From Phycisphaerales bacterium (lineage in GTDB: Bacteria; Planctomycetota; Phycisphaerae; Phycisphaerales; SM1A02), in NCBI GenBank assembly GCA_003520025.1, contig DOVP01000232.1:1-10127 (forward strand): a DNA stretch of 10,127 nucleotides. The letters run 5' to 3'. Both the position numbers and the translations under genes were made by a program. Position 1 is the first letter of the stretch. Every line of letters begins with the position of its first letter. Positions 1 to 6,746 of the stretch are shown one piece after another. The notes beneath the pieces were generated by a model. It saw only the letters and a list, made by a program, of their open reading frames with translations. It was not told where the DNA came from and did no database searches.

Positions 1-45
1 GAGAATCATCATTCGTAGGGCGTATTCAGATGTCGTTGAAAGCAT
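1..45 (-). CDS. Rrf2-family transcriptional regulator, N-terminal fragment (runs off left edge)
   Basis: Only the first 15 codons lie in the window. Read on the minus strand from the ATG at 45-43 they give MLSTTSEYALRMMIL. This matches the start of Rrf2-family winged-helix regulators (IscR, NsrR, RsrR type), which typically begin with an M-L/K-L-S-x-x-x-E/R-Y-A-L-R-x-M pattern forming the first DNA-binding helix. Members often sense redox state, nitric oxide or Fe-S status, commonly through three cysteines near the middle of the protein; that part is outside the window. It lies downstream of the cytochrome operon on the same strand but behind a gap of about 157 bases, so it probably has its own promoter. 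No clear Shine-Dalgarno is seen, only a G-rich stretch about 10-20 bases upstream. The call rests on 15 residues, so it is recognisable but not certain. Confidence 0.6.
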   Translation of the reverse strand, partial: MLSTTSEYALRMMIL

Positions 46-202
46 GTGCTGGTATCCCGCCCCAAAATCCGTCCGATCCTCATAGTTACTGAAGCCGAAG
101 TATACAGGGCACGAGGCAAAGGGCGGCTGCTAAGTGATCTTCCGGCCTGTCCCACTCGTCTGAACGCCAGTCAGAGCCCCGCGCTGGCGGCCCACAATTC
201 GA
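46..202 (-). promoter_or_regulatory. Intergenic region upstream of the Rrf2-like gene
   Basis: I see no convincing gene here. On the minus strand a TATACT hexamer (99-104) is a possible -10 box about 54 bases before the Rrf2-like start, but no good -35 box sits at the usual spacing. CGCCAG (165-170) and CTGGCG (184-189) form a 6-bp inverted repeat with a 13-base loop and no T-tract. It could be a weak or factor-dependent terminator for the upstream operon. Both calls are weak. Confidence 0.25.
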
Positions 203-455
203 TCAGACCGGCTCGTTGGTGTTTCCAGCGGGCAGATATCGACGATAGATCTCCTCTATTCGATCGAGCATGCAGCCCATACTGTGACTCGCCAGCACGA
301 GATCGCGGCCAGCGGCCACGTATTCCCGGGTTGCCTCTGAATCCGTCAACGTCGCCTCAACTGTGGTAGCGATCGCCAGAGAGAGCGTCGAGAACCGACC
401 CAAAGGGCTGCCCTTCAAGAAACTCGATCAATCTCCGCTTGGATGAAACCTGCAT
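203..455 (-). pseudogene. Small frameshifted ORF of unknown function downstream of the FG-GAP gene
   Basis: I do not recognise a family. A minus-strand ATG at 455, 54 bases after the FG-GAP gene's stop, opens a 32-codon frame starting MQVSSKRRLIEFLEGQPFGS that stops at 357. A second frame running down to the TGA at 203 carries residues including EATREYVAAGRDLVLASHS and MLDRIEEIYRRYLP. It has codon-position GC bias typical of coding DNA (by hand about 65/49/67 percent for positions 1/2/3). The frames meet at a run of four CT dinucleotides on the minus strand, just after Leu-Asp-Ala. Adding one CT unit would fuse them into a single frame of about 84 residues. That suggests a 2-base slippage deletion, or a sequencing error. 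No signal peptide, membrane segment or cofactor motif is visible. No clear Shine-Dalgarno precedes the ATG. It could be a decayed third gene of the cytochrome operon. Confidence 0.45.
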
Positions 456-509
456 GCGGGCGGAACGGTTGTGCCGCGGGCCGGATATGACAACCGATCG
501 AATCGGTGT

Positions 510-2330
510 TCACCATGTAACCACTGGATCGCCGGCCTCGGGGCGGACTATACGTACCGAGGAGCCCGCGGGGATCTGCCGATGTTCGGACACCATTCCA
601 TCGGGCCATGTCACCTCAAGATCGGCCACCTCGAAGTCCCCCAGGCCAAAGTGCACATCGAGCATGTCCTGCGACAGGTAGGCCGCCTGCCCACCGATCT
701 GACGCATCTGCGTGATGTCGCCGGATCGCACACGAACAATGGCGCCAAGTGCTCGCGTATTTGGAGGTGTCTGCCGAAGCTGCACAGTCAGATGGTTCCC
801 CGCCAACTCCGAAACATTGTGGAGCAGTCTGGGCGCACCGCCCTGCTCGACTACAAGTAGATCGACGAGTCCATCGCGGTCAAAATCGGCGGAGGCGCCG
901 CCGCGGCCGACCAGTGGGGTTGCAAGCGACTCGCCGGCTGCTTCGCCAAGGTCGAAGAATCCTTCGCCTGGCACCTGCCTGAAGAGTTGCATGTGCTGCG
1001 AGCGAAGCCTCGTCGCGTCCTGCTCCTCCTCGAGCGTATGTCCGTTCACAACCCACAGATCATCGAGCCCGTCATTGTCGAAATCTGCGAATCCGGTTGA
1101 CCACCCCACCGTCTTGAGCGAGACCTGACCGAGCCCGAGCATCTCGGCGCTGTCCATGAAGAACATGCGGCGATTCCCCTGATCGTCTTTCCAATCCGCC
1201 GAGTGCATGTTCTCAAAAGCAGCGTTCTCCTGAGCGATCCAGTGTGTGACGAACAGGTCGAAGTCATCGTCGCGATCCATGTCCCCAACCGCCATGCCCA
1301 TCGCGCCGCGATAATCCGCCGCGAGCGACGAAGCGCCAATGTCCTCGAATGTTCCGTCTCCACGATTCAAGAAAACGCCGTTGGCGGACACGTCATTCGC
1401 AACGTACAGATCGACATCACCATCGAGATCAAAGTCGAAGGGTGCGGCGCCGAGGCTCCGGCCGGTGGGGTCATCAACACCCGACGCCTCCGCGACATCG
1501 GTGAATGTGCCGTCTCCATTGTTGTGGTACAGGCGGTTGGGTTGCGGCTTGTAGGAAGATGGATTCAGAGTGAAGGGCACTTCCGCGCCGTATTGTTTCT
1601 CGCGTCTGGCCAAGTCGTCTTCGTGGTACTTGAAGTCCACATAATTGCAGACATACAGATCGATCCAGCCATCGCTGTCGGCATCAAACCAGGCAATACC
1701 GGTGCCGAAACCATCATCACCCACACCGGCTTCCTCGGTGACATCCGTAAAGACCCCGTCATCATTGCGATACAGCCGATTCTTTCCCCAAGCGGTCACA
1801 TACAAATCCAGATCACCATCGGCATCGTAGTCGCTCCACGCGGCACCATTTCCTCGCACGGGCTGGCCCAAACCGGCCATCTCGGTCACATCTTGAAACT
1901 GACCGCCACCTTCGTTGCGATACAGACGCGACGATCCGGCACCAGCCTCCTTGGGAAGCGGTTCGAGAATCGATGCCGCAAAATTAACGATGAACAAATC
2001 CTGATCACCGTCATCGTCATAGTCGCCCCACGCTACGCCGGATCCCATGTCCTCTGGAAGCACCGAGCGACGCGTATCTGGAAAGTGTTTGAACACGATC
2101 CCCGACTCGTCAGTCTGGTCCTGCAGAGAGATCGTGACCATGTCATCGGTCGTCTCCCGCGCCAGCACCGACGTCAAACCGTCAATCGAACCGTCCTCGC
2201 CAGGTGCCATCGGATCACCCCGCTGTGTCAGGAATACCACTGCAATGGCCGCTCCGATCGTGAGCAGCACGGTCGGAACACCCCAGCGAAGCATGAGTAC
2301 GTGTCGTTTATTGATTCCGCGCTTGGGCAT
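510..2330 (-). CDS. Membrane-anchored CRTAC1-type FG-GAP/VCBS repeat protein with ASPIC/UnbV domain
   Basis: The 606-residue protein has a basic N-terminus and one hydrophobic segment (about 15-35) without an obvious cleavage site, so it is probably anchored with its bulk outside the cytoplasmic membrane. Seven FG-GAP/VCBS repeats follow, each with an acidic D-x-D-x-D-G-x-x-D-like loop before a D-L-x-V strand. They lie near residues 95-116, 160-180, 209-230, 292-311, 344-363, 410-430 and 477-496. This fits a calcium-binding, integrin-like beta-propeller. The C-terminus (about 510-596) is an ASPIC/UnbV domain (N-H-L-x-V-Q-L ... G-A-I-V-R-V ... T-W-P-D-G). CRTAC1-family proteins are abundant in Planctomycetota and Acidobacteria, but most lack a proven role; binding of proteins or glycans is the usual guess. 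The ATG at 2330 lies inside the end of the cytochrome gene (23-base overlap) and has AAGG 6 bases upstream, indicating translational coupling. It may be a scaffold or adhesion partner of the cytochrome (inference). Confidence 0.92.
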   Translation of the reverse strand: MPKRGINKRHVLMLRWGVPTVLLTIGAAIAVVFLTQRGDPMAPGEDGSIDGLTSVLARETTDDMVTISLQDQTDESGIVFKHFPDTRRSVLPEDMGSGVAWGDYDDDGDQDLFIVNFAASILEPLPKEAGAGSSRLYRNEGGGQFQDVTEMAGLGQPVRGNGAAWSDYDADGDLDLYVTAWGKNRLYRNDDGVFTDVTEEAGVGDDGFGTGIAWFDADSDGWIDLYVCNYVDFKYHEDDLARREKQYGAEVPFTLNPSSYKPQPNRLYHNNGDGTFTDVAEASGVDDPTGRSLGAAPFDFDLDGDVDLYVANDVSANGVFLNRGDGTFEDIGASSLAADYRGAMGMAVGDMDRDDDFDLFVTHWIAQENAAFENMHSADWKDDQGNRRMFFMDSAEMLGLGQVSLKTVGWSTGFADFDNDGLDDLWVVNGHTLEEEQDATRLRSQHMQLFRQVPGEGFFDLGEAAGESLATPLVGRGGASADFDRDGLVDLLVVEQGGAPRLLHNVSELAGNHLTVQLRQTPPNTRALGAIVRVRSGDITQMRQIGGQAAYLSQDMLDVHFGLGDFEVADLEVTWPDGMVSEHRQIPAGSSVRIVRPEAGDPVVTW

Positions 2331-4665
2331 CCTGCACCTTGATCACGGCCTCGGCTTCTGAGATCGCGGTCACCGGACTTCTGACATCGTCCTCAGTGCC
2401 GTATACACGGTCAAGAAACTCAGGGTTGGCCTTGCGATACCAGAGTACCGCCTTGACCCGCAGCGTTCCGGGCTCGGCAGCGGAAACAGCGAACTCATCA
2501 ACACGAACGCCCGGCGCCTCCCGCGAGTCGTTGTCCAGACGACCGCGGGCCATCGACGGACACACCAACCCCGCTTCAAATGTATCGGTCACTCCTGGAT
2601 ACAGGGAGCGTTTGTAGGAAGCACCAACCAGATCCCAGAGATTGTGCCGATCGATCAACTTGCCTTCGCGATCAAATCCGTCGGCCTTGAAAAGTACCTG
2701 TGAGTTGACGATCTGATCGGTGCTTTCATCAATACCGCCCGTGTGATACAGCACTTCGCCCTGCTCATCGACCACCGTGAGTTCGATCCAACTCTCGATC
2801 ATGTCGAGTGGGCCAGTCGGAAAATCGTGCCCGGTCTTGTTGTTGGTGAGTAGGACGCGAATATCGGCCTGTTCACCGGGGGCCATAGATTCCGGCGCAT
2901 CGATGGAAAGGCGAACGACGGGGCCTTGGGTCCACTTGTCGGCAATCTCCGGAATCTCGATCTCTCCTCGGAGCCATTTCTCGACTTCACGCACCTGCTC
3001 CTCACCGCCCGAAAGATTCTGAAGCGTCGGGATGTACTGATTGGCGCCGCACATGCGATGACCACGATGCATGCCATCTGCGAGTGATCGGTTGTAATCG
3101 GTCGGATCGCCCGAGGCGGGATCTTCGCTCGGTTGCAGCGGCATGTGGCACTCGCGGCAACCGATGGTCGCATCAGCGTTTTCATCGTGATACCAGCGGG
3201 AATTCAGCCAACTGTCATATTGGTTCTGCCCCTGCACCTTGCCGATGTCGGTATTGACTTCGACGTCGAGGTACTGCTTGTGGCAGGCCGCGCAGAACTC
3301 CGGCGTCTTGTAGAGCGGCCGGGAGTACTCGGTGATGTGGTGGTCAGGATAGGTTCGAATGAGGAAATCACTCAGAAACTTCCCGACCGCATTGTCTTCG
3401 TGTAGTTCGTACAGATATCGCTCGGGCGGCCTGATCGTGTAATCACCGTTGCCCTGCACATCGGTCTGCACGATGGAGTGGCATACGAGGCAACTCGTAC
3501 CCTCGTCGATTCCAATCGGATCGCCCACCACGTCGGTATGCGCGTTTTTGGCTCCAGCGAACAAGGAAATTGGATCGTGGCATCCTCCGCAGTATCGTGT
3601 TGCTTCGGCACTGGTTTCGGCCACCATCAGATCCTGCACGCTCTGGAACATATGGTCGAGCGACGAATAGCGGTGCGCGCTCGGGAGCCATTCCTTGTAG
3701 ATCTCCTCATGGCAGCCGCTCGTGCCGCAGCCGGCAGAACCTCCGAGAAGTCGTGGGTCGATGGCGTTCTGTGTGCGAACGTGCGTGGACTCCTCCGACA
3801 GAACCGTTTCGATCGCCTGCTGCTCGGCCTCATCAGCTTTGGCGTGTGACGCGCCTTGACGAAGCCTGGCAAACAGGCCCTTTGGATCCCGCTGAGTTTC
3901 TACAAGTGACGCGTGGAAGAGCCGCCGCTTTTCTACAGGCAAGGCGGCTTCAACTCGCCCGGTCACCCTCTTTTGCCAGTCCGTGTTCTCAATTCTCGCC
4001 AAACTCGGCGCAAAGGGACGATCTTCGCCATATCGCCAGTTGTAGGTTTCATCGAACGCAGTTCGAAGCACCGGTGACTCGTAACTGGCTTCCCAGCCGA
4101 GTCCAACCAGAATAAGCAGTATGCACACTACCGCGGACCAACCATAGTACGAACGCCGCGCAGTCATGAGTGCCCGCTTCGAAGCCTCTTTGTTGACCTT
4201 GCGAATCACCACCATTGCCACGTGCACGATGATGAAGATGGCCATGGCCAGACCTGTGACCAGATGCACCATGTCCCAGCCGAGGCTCAGGCGAATACCA
4301 AACACGCCCTGCCATGTGATCACAACGCCGCTGAGGAGACACCCCAGGAGCAGCGCGACCGCGGCGTAGCCCATCAGTTGATAATGGCTGAGTTTGCCCT
4401 TGCGACGGACGATCCAGTGTCGCCAGCAGTACCAGAGCACCGGCGCAATCATCGCCACACCGAAAATCGTGTGAAGCAGCACGTTGAACTGGTTGAACGG
4501 ACTGAACGGCAACGCCAAAATTGCAAGTCCCGTCAGGGTCTCGTACGCGAGCAGCCCAGTGGCGACCTTCGTCAACTTGGATCGCCATTCGGCCACCGCA
4601 TCGACGCCCGTGATCCGACGTTCGGCTCGTGTTTCCCCCCCAGAACCAGCAATCTGCTCGTTCAT
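2308..4665 (-). CDS. Fused b-type membrane cytochrome and pentahaem cytochrome c
   Basis: The 785-residue protein starts with about five membrane helices (near 35-53, 62-79, 98-118, 132-154, 174-191). Helix 4 has His134 and His148 (H-x13-H spacing), and helix 2 has His65. This resembles a cytochrome b561/b-type haem domain able to take electrons from quinol. The region outside the membrane has five covalent haem sites: one Cx4CH (Cys313-His319), then CGGCH (359-363), CLVCH (392-396), CAACH (458-462) and CRECH (503-507), resembling the cytochrome c554 family. A beta-rich tail with a T-G-H-D-F-P-T-G motif (His613, possible axial ligand) ends the protein. I chose the ATG at 4665 because GAGGA (4671-4675) lies 5 bases upstream; an in-frame ATG at 4677 lacks a Shine-Dalgarno and would add 4 residues. 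It is first in the operon behind a promoter at 4737-4765. Likely role: passing electrons from the quinone pool to a periplasmic or surface partner. The acceptor is unknown, and no catalytic reductase motif is evident. Confidence 0.9.
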   Translation of the reverse strand: MNEQIAGSGGETRAERRITGVDAVAEWRSKLTKVATGLLAYETLTGLAILALPFSPFNQFNVLLHTIFGVAMIAPVLWYCWRHWIVRRKGKLSHYQLMGYAAVALLLGCLLSGVVITWQGVFGIRLSLGWDMVHLVTGLAMAIFIIVHVAMVVIRKVNKEASKRALMTARRSYYGWSAVVCILLILVGLGWEASYESPVLRTAFDETYNWRYGEDRPFAPSLARIENTDWQKRVTGRVEAALPVEKRRLFHASLVETQRDPKGLFARLRQGASHAKADEAEQQAIETVLSEESTHVRTQNAIDPRLLGGSAGCGTSGCHEEIYKEWLPSAHRYSSLDHMFQSVQDLMVAETSAEATRYCGGCHDPISLFAGAKNAHTDVVGDPIGIDEGTSCLVCHSIVQTDVQGNGDYTIRPPERYLYELHEDNAVGKFLSDFLIRTYPDHHITEYSRPLYKTPEFCAACHKQYLDVEVNTDIGKVQGQNQYDSWLNSRWYHDENADATIGCRECHMPLQPSEDPASGDPTDYNRSLADGMHRGHRMCGANQYIPTLQNLSGGEEQVREVEKWLRGEIEIPEIADKWTQGPVVRLSIDAPESMAPGEQADIRVLLTNNKTGHDFPTGPLDMIESWIELTVVDEQGEVLYHTGGIDESTDQIVNSQVLFKADGFDREGKLIDRHNLWDLVGASYKRSLYPGVTDTFEAGLVCPSMARGRLDNDSREAPGVRVDEFAVSAAEPGTLRVKAVLWYRKANPEFLDRVYGTEDDVRSPVTAISEAEAVIKVQDAQARNQ

Positions 4666-4736
4666 GTCGTTCCTCATTTCGACAGGCTGTACGGACGCTA
4701 CAGGATCGGGCCAATTTGCCCATATATCAAGGTGTG

Positions 4737-4765
4737 ATTATCCCGATTGTGGCAGCCATTGCCAA
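4737..4765 (-). promoter_or_regulatory. Sigma70-like promoter for the cytochrome/FG-GAP operon
   Basis: Read on the minus strand, TTGGCA (4765-4760, 5 of 6 matches to the -35 consensus) is followed by exactly 17 bases and then GATAAT (4742-4737, 5 of 6 matches to the -10 consensus). Transcription would begin near 4730, giving a leader of about 65 bases before the ATG at 4665. A near-perfect palindrome, GGGC-C-AATT-T-GCCC at 4708-4721, lies just inside the predicted transcript and could be an operator. The promoter match is good; the operator is a guess. Confidence 0.5.
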
Positions 4766-5187
4766 GGGTCTCGACCGTGGGGCCAGCCGTAGGCTCACCA
4801 CGGCCGGCCATCGGGCATGGGCGGAGCGAAGAACCTCCAACCAAGCAGGTCGCCATCGAGGGCGGAGTCGGTGCCCTACTTCTCGGGGTGGCCGTCCCAG
4901 CCCCAACGGGATCCATTCTGGTTTCCTGAGTGGGCATCGTATTATCGGACACCATGCGATAAGTTCTCTTGTCTTCTAAATGCTGTGATTTGCCGCTATC
5001 TATTGCTAACAGTCGCCATCTTTGCTCTTTATTGTCATTGTTGCTTTTTGTTGCCCGCCAGAGTATCCATAGGCGCCTGGACATGGTGCTGCCCGGAGCG
5101 ATATGCCGCCTTTTTGCCTCGCCGTGGCCAATCGCGGGTTCTCATGCTTCACGGAGCACGCCCCCCTGTCGTGGCATCGCAATGCAA

Positions 5188-5227
5188 CGGGCAAGCGACC
5201 TGCCCCGACGCCCGGGCGCTTGACCCG
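5188..5227 (+). promoter_or_regulatory. Hairpin in the leader of the DHA2 exporter gene
   Basis: CGGGCAAGCG (5188-5197) pairs with CGCTTG-A-CCCG (5217-5227). This gives a 10-bp stem with one bulged A (5223) and a 19-base loop. A smaller hairpin, GATG-CGAG-CATC (5238-5249), follows immediately and lies where a Shine-Dalgarno for the ATG at 5256 would be expected. Together they could limit translation or act as an attenuator. If translation really begins at 5103 the stem would lie inside coding sequence and may mean nothing. Confidence 0.3.
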
Positions 5228-5255
5228 GTCCTCGGGTGATGCGAGCATCCGCCAG

Positions 5256-6746
5256 ATGGCTCCATCGGCCGCCCCACACCCAACCAGAACCCTCATCGCG
5301 ATGACAGGGTCACTCTCGATGATCTTCCTCGATGCCACCGTGGTGGGCGTGGCGTTGCCCACGATCCATGTGGATCTTGGCCTCACCACTGCATCGGCGT
5401 CATGGATCATCACCGGCTTTCTCATCGCGATGGCCTCCACGCTTGCAATCGGAGGGCGGCTGGCCGATCGGATCGGGCGGCTGACACTCTTTCGTATTGC
5501 GATCGTGCTCTTTGCGGGCGGATCGCTCGCCTGTGGACTCTCGGGAAGCGGCAGCGCCATCATCATCGCCCGCATATCTCAGGGCATCGCCGCAGGCCTG
5601 ATGCAACCGGCATCGACCGCAATCGTCATCAGCTCGGTTCCGCAAGCCAAACGCGGAGTGGCAATGGCGACCTACTTCGGCGTGGCGCTGCTCTTCCTCT
5701 TGGCAGGCCCCGTCATCGGCGGCGCCATCATCGAATTCGCCAGTTGGCAGTGGATCTTCTACCTCAACCTCCCGGTCGCAGCGATTGCCTTGGCGCTCAG
5801 CATCCAGCTCGGGTTGCCGTCCCAAAGAGCGGCAGCCCGCGGGCTCGACCCAATCGGAATCGTGCTGCTTCTGACCGGACTGCCGAGTCTCGTACTTGGA
5901 CTGGAATGGCTCGGCCGCCCTCCCGAGACCGCATCATGGCTTCCAGCGGCGCTGGCGATCGGCGGACTGGGGATGACGATCCTCTCCGTCATCCACGCGG
6001 CACGGACCACTCATCCGCTGCTCCACGTGCGGCTGATCGCGGACCGTCCCATGCTTGGACAAACCATCGTGCTAGCGATCGTATCGCTCGTCATGTCGGC
6101 GCAGGCGGTCTACGGCGCCATCTACCTGCAGGAAGCATTGGAGTTCACACCGCTGCAGGCCGGACTCGGCAGCTTGCCGCTGCTTATCCCAGTGCTGCTG
6201 GTCATCCGCTCGGCTGGCAAGATGTACGATCGGATCGGATTCCACAAACCGATGGTGTTCGGCTTGTTGATCACGCTGCTCGGCATACTCATAGAGATCG
6301 CGGGCGTGTGGTGGCAAGCGTACGCCATCCTCGCTGTCGGTATGGTGCTCGTGGGTGGCGGTTCCACCTTCGCCACGACACCTGTCAATACCGATGTGCT
6401 TGCGCGGGCCCCGGATGAACAACGCGGTGAAGTATCGGGCCTTGTACAGACCATGCGGCAACTCGGCAGCAGCATCGGCATCGTGATCTGTGTACTTGCG
6501 ATCGGCTGGACGGTCGCCGCAACCATGCCCACCACGCTGCCAAAAGGCGATGCCGGAATACAGGCCGCTCGCGCACTCGAGGGTGATGTTGAGTCGCTCC
6601 GGGCCCTTCGACACAGCGATCCGCCGCTGGCTGGAACACTCAAGGTCGCCCGCCGCACCGGCATTGCGGCCGCCTTCGGCGTGCAGGCCCTCGCCGTGGC
6701 CGCTGGATGCGTGATTGCCGTGACCATCGCTACCGAGCGGCGATAG
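5256..6746 (+). CDS. MFS multidrug exporter, DHA2 (EmrB/QacA) type, 14 helices
   Basis: The 496-residue integral inner-membrane protein has about 14 hydrophobic helices, the count expected for proton-driven drug:H+ antiporter family 2. Helix 1 carries the F-L-D-A-T-V-V-x-V-A-L-P signature with Asp26. Motif A follows helix 2 (G-G-R-L-A-D-R-I-G-R, 66-75). Motif C is in helix 5 (G-P-V-I-G-G, 151-156), followed by W-x-W-I-F-Y-L-N-L-P. Its role is probably efflux of hydrophobic or cationic toxicants; the substrate cannot be told. I chose the ATG at 5256 because helix 1 then starts about 12 residues in, as is normal. An in-frame ATG at 5103 has GGAG 4 bases upstream and would add 51 residues, but those are rich in Cys, His and Pro and unlike the family. 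No TetR or MarR regulator is adjacent, and no EmrA-like partner is seen. The 3' end overlaps the convergent glycosylase gene by 17 bases. Confidence 0.9.
   Translation: MAPSAAPHPTRTLIAMTGSLSMIFLDATVVGVALPTIHVDLGLTTASASWIITGFLIAMASTLAIGGRLADRIGRLTLFRIAIVLFAGGSLACGLSGSGSAIIIARISQGIAAGLMQPASTAIVISSVPQAKRGVAMATYFGVALLFLLAGPVIGGAIIEFASWQWIFYLNLPVAAIALALSIQLGLPSQRAAARGLDPIGIVLLLTGLPSLVLGLEWLGRPPETASWLPAALAIGGLGMTILSVIHAARTTHPLLHVRLIADRPMLGQTIVLAIVSLVMSAQAVYGAIYLQEALEFTPLQAGLGSLPLLIPVLLVIRSAGKMYDRIGFHKPMVFGLLITLLGILIEIAGVWWQAYAILAVGMVLVGGGSTFATTPVNTDVLARAPDEQRGEVSGLVQTMRQLGSSIGIVICVLAIGWTVAATMPTTLPKGDAGIQAARALEGDVESLRALRHSDPPLAGTLKVARRTGIAAAFGVQALAVAAGCVIAVTIATERR

Larger units (their letters stand above)
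4666..5255. other. 590-base divergent intergenic region with AT-rich patch
   Basis: No convincing gene is seen. The left end carries the minus-strand cytochrome promoter. Open frames exist on both strands (for example about 4698-5084 minus and 4817-5239 plus), but their composition is rich in Cys, Trp, Pro, Ser and Arg, they cross the AT-rich patch, and they match no family I know. Bases about 4961-5050 are clearly richer in A and T, and pyrimidine-rich on the plus strand, compared with the flanks. A weak plus-strand promoter can be drawn there: TTGCTT (5041-5046), 17 bases, TATCCA (5064-5069). Downstream, the leader contains two hairpins before the exporter start. I found no tRNA, SRP RNA or RNase P motifs here. 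Confidence 0.5.

Noticed and set aside
46..369. Plus-strand 107-codon open frame
   Set aside because: It starts with GTG, lacks a Shine-Dalgarno, and its residues are low-complexity Arg/Pro/Ser/Cys-rich; the opposite strand explains this DNA better (Rrf2 upstream region and the small split ORF).
1203..2342. Plus-strand 379-codon open frame antisense to the FG-GAP gene
   Set aside because: It is a shadow of the FG-GAP repeats: its His/Ile/Val-rich sequence arises from the reverse complement of repeated Asp/Gly codons, and it has no family features.
4698..5084. Minus-strand 128-codon frame in the intergenic region
   Set aside because: It would run through the cytochrome promoter, has mixed codon use across the AT-rich patch, and shows no domain or ribosome-binding site.
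4817..5239. Plus-strand 140-codon frame with a Trp/Pro-rich stretch
   Set aside because: Third-position composition is not coding-like, it crosses the AT-rich patch, and its end runs into the hairpins of the exporter leader.
5070..5250. Possible structured RNA gene (tRNA, SRP RNA) in the exporter leader
   Set aside because: No T-loop sequence, no SRP GGAAGGAAGCAGCC-type tetraloop domain and no cloverleaf could be drawn; only simple hairpins are supported.
5402..6418. Plus-strand 338-codon frame inside the exporter gene
   Set aside because: Arg/His/Ala-rich out-of-frame shadow of the DHA2 exporter, whose own frame has clear family motifs.
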